From contig CANMFO010000004.1 in assembly GCA_947497245.1 (NCBI GenBank), positions 183,759-247,758 on the forward strand: 64,000 nucleotides of DNA. The letters are read 5' to 3'. The first letter of the stretch is position 1; the number at the start of each line of letters is the position of its first letter. A program made the translations under genes and the position numbers. Of this stretch, positions 44,726-53,787 are shown piece by piece. This DNA is from an uncultured Flavobacteriaceae bacterium. GTDB lineage: Bacteria > Bacteroidota > Bacteroidia > Flavobacteriales > Flavobacteriaceae. Under the pieces are notes generated by a model, which saw only the letters and a list, made by a program, of their open reading frames with translations, did no database searches and was not told the origin of the DNA.

Positions 44726-45976
44726 ATGAAAAACCAGAACGTCGATGTTCTCATTATAGGTGCCGGACCTTCGGGCGCTGTGGCCGCAGCCTATCTTCAT
44801 CATCAGGGAATTTCGGTAAAAGTGGTCGAAAAGAACCGCTTTCCGAGATTTGTGATCGGGGAGAGCCTTATCCCAAGGTGCATGGACCATTTTGAGGCGG
44901 TAGGACTTTTGGACTGTTTGGAGGAAAAGGGGTTTGAAATTAAAAAAGGGGCCCGGTTCATTAGGAAGCCCGGACAGGTCTGCGAGTTCGATTTTGCAGA
45001 AAAACACGGGGAAGGATGGGATTGGACCTGGCAGGTGCCACGTGCCGATTTCGATAAGGCGCTCACCGATGAGCTCCAGAAGTGGGGCCTGGACATCGAT
45101 TTTGAAAAGGAAGTGGTGGATGTTGAATTCTCGGGCACCGGTTCCAAAACCACGATCAAGGACAGCGCTGGGGACCTCGACACGATCGAAGCAAAATACA
45201 TAATAGATTCCAGCGGATACGGAAGGGTCCTGCCCCGCTTGCTCGGTTTGGACAAGCCCTCGGAAATTCCAAAACACTCCTCGATATTTACCCATGTCAA
45301 GGACATCAGGAGGCCCGAGGGCCGCGAAGGCACCATGATCACATTTGATGTGGTGAGCCAAGAGACCTGGTTGTGGGTAATCCCTTTTTCCAACGGGACT
45401 ACCAGCATCGGTTACGTGGGGCCGACCGAATATTTGGAATCTTTTGAGGGAACGACCACCGACAAACTGGCCAAAATGATGGAGCTGTCGTGCTACTATT
45501 TCGACAGGTTCGATGGGGTCGATTATCTTTTTGAGCCCAAAATGATCCGAAATTTCTCCAAATCGGTAAAGCAGTTGTATGGGCCGGGCTATGTGCTTAC
45601 CGGCAACAGCGCCGAATTCCTGGATCCAGTGTTTTCATCGGGGGTCGCCTTTGCCACGGAATCTGCCTACCTTGCCGCCAAATTGATCACCAGGGAACTG
45701 GACGGGGAAAAGATAGATTGGGAAACCCAGTATACGCAGTACATTTTGGAAGGGGTCGGTGTATTTTCCACCTACGTAAAGGAATGGTACACCGGGAACC
45801 TACAGAAAATCTTTTTCCACACTTCCGTCAACGAATCCATTAAACGGCAGATCTGCGCTGTTTTGGCCGGTTATGTCTGGGACAAGTCGAACCCTTTTGT
45901 AAAAAACCACGACCGCCTGGTAAAGACCGTGGCACATATAGCCGATATGGAGATGTCCCGGACCGTGGACCCTTGA
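44726..45976 (+). CDS. flavin-dependent halogenase-like oxidoreductase
   Basis: The 416-residue protein has the FAD loop GAGPSGAVAAAYL (residues 12-24) and GESLIP. Trp215-Leu-Trp217-Val-Ile219-Pro220 fits WxWxIP, and Phe298 to Gly306 (FLDPVFSSG) fits Fx.Px.Sx.G; both mark flavin-dependent halogenases as opposed to simple hydroxylases. Lys73 or Lys74 in FEIKKGARF fits the catalytic lysine region of phenolic halogenases. It would need a separate flavin reductase. It is transcribed away from the flexirubin operon across a shared 198-base region. Some flexirubins are chlorinated on the ring, so this is a plausible tailoring step; a hydroxylase cannot be excluded. Confidence 0.83.
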   Translation: MKNQNVDVLIIGAGPSGAVAAAYLHHQGISVKVVEKNRFPRFVIGESLIPRCMDHFEAVGLLDCLEEKGFEIKKGARFIRKPGQVCEFDFAEKHGEGWDWTWQVPRADFDKALTDELQKWGLDIDFEKEVVDVEFSGTGSKTTIKDSAGDLDTIEAKYIIDSSGYGRVLPRLLGLDKPSEIPKHSSIFTHVKDIRRPEGREGTMITFDVVSQETWLWVIPFSNGTTSIGYVGPTEYLESFEGTTTDKLAKMMELSCYYFDRFDGVDYLFEPKMIRNFSKSVKQLYGPGYVLTGNSAEFLDPVFSSGVAFATESAYLAAKLITRELDGEKIDWETQYTQYILEGVGVFSTYVKEWYTGNLQKIFFHTSVNESIKRQICAVLAGYVWDKSNPFVKNHDRLVKTVAHIADMEMSRTVDP

Positions 45977-45981
45977 TCGCC

Positions 45982-46578
45982 CTAAGTTTTCCGGTGCAGG
46001 AATTTTGAAATCCAATTCCCCAGGTCGCTATAGGCCGTACCGATTCGAAATTGATCAGAATCGCCGCTCAGTCCCTCACCATGAATGATTTCACTGGAAT
46101 AAAGAACGTTCGAAGGGTTTGCTGTTTCGAATATCGTTATGGTCGCTTCCAATTTTGCATGCTCCAATACTATGCCAAGATAATATCCGGGATAAATGAG
46201 ATGTGTTTTGACAGAAATGGTGTATTTGGCATTTGGATGGTCTCTCGAGATGCTGATTTTCTTCTTTTTGAGTTCAAACTTATGAAACCCTTCGAGGAAA
46301 CTTGGCTCAAAGTGGCTTTGCCTATTTTCAAACCATTCACGCCTAAACTTTTCCCCGGAACCGACCTTTAACCTCTCACGCTTTTCAACCTGTTTCTCCA
46401 AGTAGTTTTTTTCCGACCCGAAATTGGGCACTTGCATATCGTCGGCATATTCAAATTCAATGTTGTATTCCCTTACCTTCTCCAGAGACTTGATGCTTCC
46501 CGTTACGGCCTTATAATTCTGTGCGGCAAGGAATACGATGGGAAACGCCATCAGAAAACAAAACAATATCTTTCTCAT
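45982..46578 (-). CDS. secreted protein, paralogue of the next gene
   Basis: I start at ATG 46578 (MRKILFCFLMAFPIVFLAAQ), which gives a clear signal peptide. The mature part of about 180 residues has a helical, charged first half and a beta-rich second half with YTISVKTHLIYPGYYLGI and ATITIFETANPSNVL. The same pattern occurs in the protein at 46698 (YTLIVDTVWVYPGWDAGI; LLTFVETANRDNIL). The family is unknown to me. Confidence 0.78.
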   Translation of the reverse strand: MRKILFCFLMAFPIVFLAAQNYKAVTGSIKSLEKVREYNIEFEYADDMQVPNFGSEKNYLEKQVEKRERLKVGSGEKFRREWFENRQSHFEPSFLEGFHKFELKKKKISISRDHPNAKYTISVKTHLIYPGYYLGIVLEHAKLEATITIFETANPSNVLYSSEIIHGEGLSGDSDQFRIGTAYSDLGNWISKFLHRKT

Positions 46579-46640
46579 GGCAAAGTTTTGCGGTCGAAAC
46601 AGTAGTGTTCCATAGGAACATTGGAGATTTAATGTAATGA

Positions 46641-46674
46641 ACAAAGGCGGGGAAACAATCTTCCCGCCCTTGTT
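46641..46674 (-). terminator. hairpin after the gene at 46698
   Basis: An imperfect inverted repeat (ACAAAGGCGGGGAA and TTCCCGCCCTTGT, 5-6 base loop) lies between the tandem paralogues. The GC stem suits a terminator, though a long T-run is lacking, so some read-through into the next gene is possible. Confidence 0.45.
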
Positions 46675-46697
46675 GGATATGCGATGGCCCTATGGCT

Positions 46698-47303
46698 TCA
46701 GAACGCTTTTTTCCGAATTAGTTTCGCAAAGGACTTGCCTGTTTTGGCATAGCCTTCCCCCATACGGTTTTCGTTGCTGAAACTACTGCCCCACTGATCT
46801 CCCGGGGCATTTTTACTGCTTACCTGGGCCAAAATGTTATCGCGGTTCGCGGTTTCGACGAACGTCAGGAGGGTGGATACTTTGGCGGGTTGCTTCATGA
46901 TTCCGGCATCCCATCCCGGGTACACCCATACGGTATCCACAATTAGGGTATACTGCGCCTCTGGCTGTTCTTCTCCAAAATAAATGCCATGGTCTTCATG
47001 TAAATAACGGTTCATGAGTTCCAAAAACTTGGGGGCATAGATAAGCTCCCTACTGGCATACCAGCTCTTTTCCCATGTTTTGCCCTTGCCCTTTGCATCT
47101 TCCTCCAATTCGGCGGAGTGTTCCTTTACATACTGGTCATTGGACAGGTTTTTTTTCAAGAGCTTCATATTGTCATAGACGAACTCTACGTTGATTTGTT
47201 CCTGTCCCTTGATAAAATCGAACTCCCCTTGGGTAATCTTCATTTTTTGGGCAAAGGAAGCTACACTGACAAATACTACTATAAGCGTTAGGTTTTTTTT
47301 CAT
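46698..47303 (-). CDS. secreted protein, tandem paralogue
   Basis: The start is ATG 47303 (MKKNLTLIVVFVSVASFAQ), a clear signal peptide; an upstream in-frame extension is hydrophobic but not structured. The mature part has EFDFIKGQEQINVEFVYDN, WEKSWYASRELIYAPKFLELMN and the shared beta-rich YPGW and FVETAN segments. It resembles the neighbour at 45982 in length and order of elements, so the two arose by duplication. Function unknown. Confidence 0.78.
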   Translation of the reverse strand: MKKNLTLIVVFVSVASFAQKMKITQGEFDFIKGQEQINVEFVYDNMKLLKKNLSNDQYVKEHSAELEEDAKGKGKTWEKSWYASRELIYAPKFLELMNRYLHEDHGIYFGEEQPEAQYTLIVDTVWVYPGWDAGIMKQPAKVSTLLTFVETANRDNILAQVSSKNAPGDQWGSSFSNENRMGEGYAKTGKSFAKLIRKKAF

Positions 47304-47405
47304 GATGATGGTCATTAAGATTGTGATTATCGTATAAAAATAACTGTATAATGGTAACATTATTGCATTTACGGGTCCAGGACTTCCACCAATGGGAAGG
47401 GAAGG

Positions 47406-48698
47406 TCAATCATCCATGGCAGAAAATACCATCTGTCTGAACTTCCAAGCGGTAGGGTCATCGACCTTGCCCTGGGTCTGTTTCATCAAGACCCCGATGA
47501 TCTTCTCCTTGGGATCGGCAAAGTACTGGGTGTTGAAGTAGCCGCCCCAATCAAAGGTTCCCGTGCTGCCCTCTCCACCGGCATCTTGCCCTTCAGGGGT
47601 GACCACCCCGAAAGCAAGGCCATAGTGCTTTTTACCGCCCCCGAACTTGTCCCCGGTCTGGTTGCCCATGATGCTCTGCACCGTGGTACGGCTCAAAATA
47701 CGTTTCCCGTTGAGCTCGCCACCGTTAAGGTACATTTGGAGAAAAGTGGCATAATCCTTTGCCGTACTGGAGAGCCCCGCCCCACCGGAGAAAAACCGTT
47801 TGGCCCCTTTTTTCGGGTAGTCGGTGTCGTAGAAAGTGACGGGATAGCCCCTCCATTTACCATCGACCTTGTGCTGCACCCGTACCAAGCGATCGTGCTT
47901 TTCCCGGGGCAGGTAAAACCAAGTATCGTCCATGCCCAGAGGATCAAAAATACGCGTTCTCAGAAATTGATCGAAGGGCACGCCCGAGACTACCTCAATG
48001 AAATAGCCCAGCACGTCAAGTCCTTCGCTATACGTGAATTTTTCGCCGGGGTTATGGTGCAGCGGAAGCTTTGCCAGCTTTTTTACACTTTCCCCAATGC
48101 TAATGTTTTCCGTGGTGAACAGGTCGGTAATGCCCGCTTTGGCGTAGATTTTCCTAAAGCGCTCGTCCCCGTCGATGACCCCATAGCCCAGGCCCGAGGT
48201 ATGGGTGATCAAATCCCGGATAGTGATCTGATCTTCCGCGGGTTTGGTGGTATAGGTAGAATCTTGTGGGCTAAAGGTGTCCAAGATTTCGGCTTTCCCA
48301 AATTCGGGAATATAACTCGAGATGGGATCGTCCAATCGGAACCGACCTTCCTCCCATAGTATCATCACAGCGGTGGAAGTAATTGCCTTGGTCTGGGAGG
48401 CGATCCGGAAGATGGTGTTTTTTTCCATTTCCTTTTTGTCGGCATTGTCGGCCATTCCATAGGCATTGTGAAAAACGATTTTTCCGTTCCGCGCGATCAA
48501 AGCCACGGCCCCGGGAAGCTGGCCGTTGGCGACGACCTCTTTTAGCAAGGCATCGATTTTCGCCAATCGTTCCTCGGCCATACCCGCTTCGGAAGGTTGG
48601 GCGTTGGACAATGGGGGGGAGGTTTTTATGGAGTTGGTCTGACCCGGAAGGGTGATGGCCCATAAAAATAAGAGGAAGACAATGTACGCTTTTTTCAT
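47406..48698 (-). CDS. class C beta-lactamase-family serine hydrolase
   Basis: The 430-residue secreted protein (signal to about residue 20, LPGQ) has the nucleophile motif Ser101-Gln-Thr-Lys104 (FRIASQTKAITS), Tyr in FTYSEGLDVLG (the YxN position is YSE) and a late GSTGTFDWGGYFNTQYF segment. Such proteins are esterases, D-Ala peptidases or beta-lactamases; the sequence does not single out beta-lactamase activity. Confidence 0.9.
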   Translation of the reverse strand: MKKAYIVFLLFLWAITLPGQTNSIKTSPPLSNAQPSEAGMAEERLAKIDALLKEVVANGQLPGAVALIARNGKIVFHNAYGMADNADKKEMEKNTIFRIASQTKAITSTAVMILWEEGRFRLDDPISSYIPEFGKAEILDTFSPQDSTYTTKPAEDQITIRDLITHTSGLGYGVIDGDERFRKIYAKAGITDLFTTENISIGESVKKLAKLPLHHNPGEKFTYSEGLDVLGYFIEVVSGVPFDQFLRTRIFDPLGMDDTWFYLPREKHDRLVRVQHKVDGKWRGYPVTFYDTDYPKKGAKRFFSGGAGLSSTAKDYATFLQMYLNGGELNGKRILSRTTVQSIMGNQTGDKFGGGKKHYGLAFGVVTPEGQDAGGEGSTGTFDWGGYFNTQYFADPKEKIIGVLMKQTQGKVDDPTAWKFRQMVFSAMDD

Positions 48699-48769
48699 TT
48701 TTTCGATGGATTGGTGGTTGTTCTGATATTCAATTGATCATTGTGCCAAATATTGGGGTTCGCCCGGTC

Positions 48770-49372
48770 TCAATCGTAGACCCGGATAACCTCCCCGGCG
48801 GTTCTTCCGTACACACTTCGCACATAGGCGTTTACGGCTTTCTTCATTGAAATGGGATTATGTCCGGGAAAATAATCCTTGTATTTTTCATAGGCATCTT
48901 CGACCATGCCCAGAGAAACCACATTGACCCGGATTCCGTTTTGGATTTCCAATGCCACGGCCTGTACAAAACTATGGATTCCGCCGTTGACCATTGCTGC
49001 GCTTGCCGTTTTTACCACGGGGTCGTCTGCCAAGATACCGGTGGACAGGGTTATGGAGCCCCCTGGATTGGTATAGTGCTGCCCGATTCGGACCAGATTC
49101 ACCTGCCCCATTAATTTACTCTTCAGGCCAATGTGGTAGTCTTCTTCCGTCAGTTCGTTAAAATTGCCCCATTTTGCTTCCCCGGCAATACAGATCAGGG
49201 CATCTATCGCCCCTAGTTTTTCAAACATGGACCGTATGGAGGTGCTGTCGGCAATATCCACGATGATATCCCCTTTGGTCCTTCCCCCTATAACGATTTC
49301 CTCCGCGGCGGCCAGGTGCGAGACCACCCGGTTCCCAATGGTCCCGTTTCCGCCTATGATCAGTATTTTCAT
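48770..49372 (-). CDS. SDR-fold protein lacking the YxxxK motif
   Basis: The 200-residue protein has a Rossmann start ILIIGGNGTIGNRVV (residues 3-17) and ICIAGEAKW, but at the usual YxxxK position it reads SAAMVNGGIHSFVQA. This subgroup of short-chain dehydrogenases without the Tyr/Lys pair is widespread, and its activity is uncertain. It overlaps the methyltransferase gene by 4 bases (ATGA), so the two are probably one transcription unit. Confidence 0.82.
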   Translation of the reverse strand: MKILIIGGNGTIGNRVVSHLAAAEEIVIGGRTKGDIIVDIADSTSIRSMFEKLGAIDALICIAGEAKWGNFNELTEEDYHIGLKSKLMGQVNLVRIGQHYTNPGGSITLSTGILADDPVVKTASAAMVNGGIHSFVQAVALEIQNGIRVNVVSLGMVEDAYEKYKDYFPGHNPISMKKAVNAYVRSVYGRTAGEVIRVYD

Positions 49373-49935
49373 TTTTTTAGCACTATCATCCTATAGTTGG
49401 TCTTTGAGGTATGGCCACTATCGCCTTCTTCAAAAACGTACTCAAATTTTTTGTCCCGCGAACGCTCCAAAGGGATTTCCGTACGCGCCGCTTCATTCAG
49501 AATTCTGACCTTGTTCCCCGTGTCCTGGATGCAAAGTACGAGTTGGCAGCCCTTCTGGATTTTGGTGATGATCTTTTTGACAAAGCCGGTTTCCTTCTGA
49601 CGGTCTTTTTGGGCAAAGTGGAGCATGCTATCGAGCAGTACAAAGTCGTACCCGTCGAAATCGTCAAATTCAAAAATATCCGCGACCGATCCCTTTAGCG
49701 CCAAACCCTCTTTTTGGGCCATTTGGTTCATCTGTTCGATACCGATTTTGGAACTGTCGATGCCCACTACTTCAAATCCAAGCCGGGCAATGGCAATGGC
49801 ATCCCTTCCCTGCCCGCAACCCAGGTCCAGTACCCTGCCTTTTTCCGAATGTTCCGAAAAAAAATCGATCAGTTCGGGGTACGGGTTTCCGAACAGGTTT
49901 TCGGTTTGGTAATAGGTGTCGTATGCGTTGGACAT
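49369..49935 (-). CDS. class I SAM-dependent methyltransferase
   Basis: I start at ATG 49935 (MSNAYDTYYQ); a TTG 15 bases upstream is less likely. The 188-residue protein has motif I VLDLGCGQGRDAIAIA (35-50), the acidic post-I residue in VVGIDSS, and LLDSMLHF. The closest features are those of small TehB-like or thiopurine-like methyltransferases. The substrate is not deducible. Confidence 0.87.
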   Translation of the reverse strand: MSNAYDTYYQTENLFGNPYPELIDFFSEHSEKGRVLDLGCGQGRDAIAIARLGFEVVGIDSSKIGIEQMNQMAQKEGLALKGSVADIFEFDDFDGYDFVLLDSMLHFAQKDRQKETGFVKKIITKIQKGCQLVLCIQDTGNKVRILNEAARTEIPLERSRDKKFEYVFEEGDSGHTSKTNYRMIVLKK

Positions 49936-50408
49936 GAGGGTCTTGGTCAATGATCAACGACAAGGTAAAAAAAATCCGTATGAACACGCAAGATGGTCAT
50001 AAGAATATTGCGGGTTTTATTAGATGCCCTTGGTACGGAACGCGGGGAAATTGAAAATGTGAAGGTGCCATGACGATCACGGCCAGTTGCGAAAGGCCCG
50101 GTACGGCAACCCGATTTTCCCAATTTCCAGGCCTCCCTTGGCATCAGGTCCCAAACAGATTTCATATATTAGCGGATGGCCCGAAACATACGGGAGCCAC
50201 CTTTTGGGGCATGGTTTTGACCGGGTTTTTTGGTCGGCCAATATACGCTAAAGGTTGTGGTACGGTGTGATCCATAGAGAAAACGTCCAAGCTGGTCAAA
50301 GGACGGGAAGGGCACGGAGCAAGGCCCGTGGATCCAAACAAAATAGGGCCCAATGGAAAGCGCGTGCTTTCCAAAGGCATCGACACGCCCCCATGATTAA
50401 TTTCCATT
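49936..50408. other. 473-base stretch without a supported gene
   Basis: No open frame here has coding character or a plausible start, and no strong hairpin or promoter was found. It separates the divergent methyltransferase gene (minus) and the small secreted protein gene (plus), and so probably carries both promoters. Confidence 0.4.
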
Positions 50409-50828
50409 ATGAAAAAAACACTGCTAGCGCTTTTTTTGTTCTATAACCTGACTTCTTGCTCACAATCCTTGATCATTGCCGGGGACTATGGCGCGAAATA
50501 TGGAGCGGTCCAATACCAACTTACCTTGAATCCCGATGGCACCTTTTTGTTCCACTCCTACAACAAATTCAATGGCGGTCTCCCGGCAGAACCGAGCATT
50601 AGTGGAAAAGGGACCTGGCAAACCGAAAAGAACATTGTTCTGTTCTCCATGGATGAGCAACGCGATCTGGATTATGCCCATACCCTGATCTTCAACAATT
50701 CCAAGGCGGTATTTGAAGGCAAATCCACTGGAATTATGGGCAATGGGACGATCGTGACCAAGCTCACTTTCTTGGAGTCCGACATTTTTTGGTTGGAAGG
50801 AATTGAACTGAAAAGAAGAAATACATAA
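50409..50828 (+). CDS. small secreted or lipoprotein, unrecognised
   Basis: The 139-residue protein has a signal peptide with a possible lipobox (NLTSC, Cys17). The mature part is all-beta with a repeating pattern YQLTLNPDGTFLFHSYN, GKGTWQTEKNIVLFS and VTKLTFLESDIFWLEG, recalling small beta-barrel lipoprotein domains. No family is named. Confidence 0.7.
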   Translation: MKKTLLALFLFYNLTSCSQSLIIAGDYGAKYGAVQYQLTLNPDGTFLFHSYNKFNGGLPAEPSISGKGTWQTEKNIVLFSMDEQRDLDYAHTLIFNNSKAVFEGKSTGIMGNGTIVTKLTFLESDIFWLEGIELKRRNT

Positions 50829-51065
50829 GCACCCACACTTCACCCAATCCTGTATTACACAACTACTGCATAAATGGACAATTTGTCCCGCGGTACCATC
50901 AACAAATCGGTAGCTTTCCCTATCGGTAGAGAAAGGCATTGGCACATGTTGATTTTTAACAACTAAAAATGTATGTGTAAAGATGGCCAAGATGTTAAAA
51001 TTGCGTATTTTATGGATTGAACTGGCGGCCAATCCACATCTGGCATTGATTTGGCTGTTTTAGAC

Positions 51066-51770
51066 ATGACCATCATGCCGTTTTTTGGAGCTATAGCGGG
51101 CGTTATAAAAGGGATTGGCAGCGCCCTGTTAGGGGTGGTATCTGTCGGAGGTGGCTTTCTGGAAGAATTTTTCGGTCGGTTTTTTGGCCTTCCAGGCCTC
51201 TTCCTGGACCTGATCGGAATACGGCCCAAGAAGAAGCTTAGGTTGCGGTTCCTGATCTTGGCCAATCAATTTGGGCCTTTGGTCCCCCCGGCCAATTTGC
51301 AGGAGACTTTTAAGCTGACCAAACGGATTTACGATGAACAGGCCGATATCAAGGTCATTCAGTCCGACACATCGATTGCCTATGGCGCACCCGAAGGGGC
51401 GTTGGAGGTGACCACGCCCATTATGAACAATATTGGCCATTTCGGAGAAGTCGGCGCCTATTTCCACGGGCTTTCGGGATTGGGGTTCTTTACTCGGAGG
51501 TTGTCCGTGATTATTGTGAATACCATAGACGGCAACCAAGGTCGGGCGTATTGGGCGGCGGGCAACTTTGTAATAATCGAGAAACGTTTTTTTGACGACC
51601 CCAAGGACACCACCACACTGGTAGCCCACGAAATAGGCCATGCCTGTGGACTGATATTGCACCGTGACAAAAAGGAAAACCTTATGTACAGGAATCATAA
51701 AAGGGGAGAAAAACTGGATCGATGGCAAAGCTCGATAGTGAGGGGCTCAAAGTTCGTCTGGTATATCTAA
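51066..51770 (+). CDS. zincin metallopeptidase with non-standard motif spacing
   Basis: I start at ATG 51066; TTG at 51051 would add five residues. The N-terminus (3-50) is hydrophobic and Gly-rich (AGVIKGIGSALLGVVSVGGG) and may be a membrane segment. The zinc motif is HEIGHACGLILH (His188, Glu189, His192, His199), and NLMYR follows as a Met-turn. Metzincins normally have HExxHxxGxxH; here three residues, not two, separate Gly195 from the last His. The substrate is unknown. Confidence 0.78.
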   Translation: MTIMPFFGAIAGVIKGIGSALLGVVSVGGGFLEEFFGRFFGLPGLFLDLIGIRPKKKLRLRFLILANQFGPLVPPANLQETFKLTKRIYDEQADIKVIQSDTSIAYGAPEGALEVTTPIMNNIGHFGEVGAYFHGLSGLGFFTRRLSVIIVNTIDGNQGRAYWAAGNFVIIEKRFFDDPKDTTTLVAHEIGHACGLILHRDKKENLMYRNHKRGEKLDRWQSSIVRGSKFVWYI

Positions 51771-51803
51771 TCATTCCAAATGCTTTCACCCTTGTCGGAG
51801 CAA

Positions 51804-51852
51804 GTAGCATAGAATAGCATGTGCCACTACTGTTTTTTGTTGGTAGCATAGA
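51804..51852. repeat. two copies of GTAGCATAGA element
   Basis: GTAGCATAGA occurs at 51804-51813 and 51843-51852, 39 bases apart, between the zincin and response-regulator genes. The first copy extends to GTAGCATAGAATAGCAT, which is repeated with one change at 63242-63258 upstream of the GH36 gene. Shared regulatory sites are possible. Confidence 0.45.
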
Positions 51853-51969
51853 TTGTAAAACCTTTCCTACGACAAATTTAATGGGGCGCTCCAATATTGT
51901 TACATTCCTTACAATCTCCTAAGTTTTGATCTATCATTTGGTAAATTAAAGGGACCCAACCCGTCCTTG

Positions 51970-52641
51970 ATGAAGAGCACAGTGCGAATATTGGCCGTTG
52001 ACGATCACAAAATGGCCGTATTGGGCTATAAGTACATCTTGGAGGATTTGACGTTTACCGGATTCGAGATCCAGGTGGCGGTGGAGACGGAGTACGAACG
52101 GGCCCAGGAACGCATTGTCAGCGCGGCCGATACCGATCCCTACGACATTTTGTTCCTCGACATCCAATTGTTCCCTTACGGGGCCAAGGACCCCAGGACG
52201 GGCATGACACTGGCCTTATGGGCGAAAAAGATATCTCCGGAATCCAAGATCGTGTTCATGTCCACATTCGGTGATACGTTTCGGATCAACAGTATCATCG
52301 GCGAGGTGGACCCGGACGGTTACATGCTCAAAACGGAGATGGACGAACTGAGCCTAAAGGAAATGGTGACCACCGTACTTTTCGATCCGCCGTACTATAC
52401 CCCCGGGGTCTTGGAGGCATTCCGGGACAAACTGGCCGACGCATACCATCCGGACCGGATAGATGTCGCCATCCTGTACGAATTGGGCAGGGGTACCCAT
52501 ACCCCAATAATGGCGAATCTGTTGAAGATCTCCCAACAGACCATCGAGGAGCGCAAGAAGAAAATGAAGGTAAAATTCGAGATAAAGGACAAGAACGATC
52601 TGGCCCTGATCGACGAAGCGAGGAAACGGGGTTTTATATGA
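51970..52641 (+). CDS. orphan response regulator with C-terminal HTH
   Basis: I start at ATG 51970; TTG at 51967 precedes it. Residues 1-125 form a receiver domain: acidic pocket Asp11/Asp12 (LAVDDHK), phospho-acceptor Asp64 (ILFLDIQ), Ser in IVFMSTFG and Lys in YMLKTEMDEL. After a linker, THTPIMANLLKISQQTIEERKKKMK (about 180-200) is a LuxR-like helix-turn-helix. No histidine kinase gene is adjacent, so its partner lies elsewhere. Confidence 0.88.
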   Translation: MKSTVRILAVDDHKMAVLGYKYILEDLTFTGFEIQVAVETEYERAQERIVSAADTDPYDILFLDIQLFPYGAKDPRTGMTLALWAKKISPESKIVFMSTFGDTFRINSIIGEVDPDGYMLKTEMDELSLKEMVTTVLFDPPYYTPGVLEAFRDKLADAYHPDRIDVAILYELGRGTHTPIMANLLKISQQTIEERKKKMKVKFEIKDKNDLALIDEARKRGFI

Positions 52642-52782
52642 AACGCCCCGGACCCTTTTTGTTCCGTCCCGCAGATAAGTTTGTATACGGGCTCCATAGG
52701 TGTTCCATACAAGTTTGGTATCGGATTTAAACCTCCATTGCCTATTTCATATGGTCTTCGGTCAATCCGAAAGGGCTTCCTG

Positions 52783-53289
52783 CTACGACTTTTTTCTGAA
52801 AGTATACCCTAGTTTGATGGAGCCCATAAAAGGTAGCGTATTGATCTGGTCCCAATCATTTTCAACAAAATTTGGGCCGATATCGACCTGGACCGTAAAT
52901 CCCTTAAGGGATAGGTATTCATAACCTATAGGGAGGTATGCGCCCCATTGGCTTTCGCTGGAAGAACCGAACAAGTTCACGCTGTTGGTCAGGGTCAGCT
53001 GTGCCCCGATATAAAAAGATGCTTTTTTATTCGTCCTTTGGGTCAGATATACGTTCGTGCCCAAATGGGCATCTAGCAGCACCCCGACCCCGGCATTGAT
53101 GGAAACCCTATGGTCCAAATTATGGTTTACGTGAACACCGACCACTTCGGCACCCCATAATTGGCCCATTAGGGAAGTACTTCCCTTTACCCCCCCCGAG
53201 CTGTTTTGGGCCAGCAACGGGCCATGGAACACAAGGATCGTGAAAAACAAAACCGTTGAAGAATATAAACGCTTTTTGGTCCTAGGCAT
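52783..53289 (-). CDS. outer-membrane beta-barrel protein
   Basis: I start at ATG 53289 (MPRTKKRLYSSTVLFFTILVF), giving a basic n-region and signal peptide cleaved near LLAQ. The mature part alternates hydrophobic and polar residues with Gly and aromatic girdles (AGVGVLLDAHLGTNVYL, ASFYIGAQLTLTNSVNLF, YLPIGYEYLSLKGFTVQV) and ends in Tyr-Thr-Phe-Arg, as expected of an eight-strand barrel. No named family. Confidence 0.76.
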   Translation of the reverse strand: MPRTKKRLYSSTVLFFTILVFHGPLLAQNSSGGVKGSTSLMGQLWGAEVVGVHVNHNLDHRVSINAGVGVLLDAHLGTNVYLTQRTNKKASFYIGAQLTLTNSVNLFGSSSESQWGAYLPIGYEYLSLKGFTVQVDIGPNFVENDWDQINTLPFMGSIKLGYTFRKKS

Positions 53290-53448
53290 AATCGTAAAGA
53301 TAGTATAAAGTTGGTTTCCCATGGTTTTGACATTGAAATCCACAGCCGTGTCACAATTTATGCTGCTGCTTCAATTTGTCCATGAGCGCCTCGAACAAGC
53401 TTTGAACGCACGTAAACCTGGAAACGTGGGGAACGTATTTATTTCGGA

Positions 53449-53787
53449 TCAACACCTCGGTAAATCCATCATTTTTATTTTTTTGTCATCGTTCAGATCC
53501 CTTACGTAGGCATCCAAACAATCAACGGCCTTGGCAAACAGCGCTCCCCTGGTTTCCCGAAGTTCATATTCCTGCATTATTTGCCCATATCTTTTGGAAT
53601 TTGGAAGAATCGCAACGATCCTGTTCATGGGCGCCTGCTCTTTTTCATGCTTGGGCCCGGACTCTTGGGGGTCGTTAAATTTGGCATCTCTGGCACAAAC
53701 CTCCACAAGGTCATGATAGAGATGGTATTCGGGCACTTTTAAACGGTCTAAGGGTTCGTCGATATATTCCAAAAGAATATCCGCCAA
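53449..53787 (-). CDS. hypothetical protein, TTG start
   Basis: The 112-residue protein is soluble, charged and helical (ILPNSKRYGQIMQEYELRETRG). The only start near the upstream stop is TTG at 53787. No family is recognised, and it sits in a stretch that looks AT-richer than its surroundings, so it may be a recent arrival or a decaying gene. Confidence 0.45.
   Translation of the reverse strand: MADILLEYIDEPLDRLKVPEYHLYHDLVEVCARDAKFNDPQESGPKHEKEQAPMNRIVAILPNSKRYGQIMQEYELRETRGALFAKAVDCLDAYVRDLNDDKKIKMMDLPRC

Noticed and set aside
44651-45361. Long minus-strand open frame inside the halogenase-like gene
   Set aside because: It lies entirely antisense to a gene with clear FAD and halogenase motifs and has no recognisable protein features.
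48770-49372. SDR without YxxxK as a decayed enzyme
   Set aside because: The same Tyr-less pattern is a known subgroup of SDR proteins, and the gene is intact and coupled to its neighbour.
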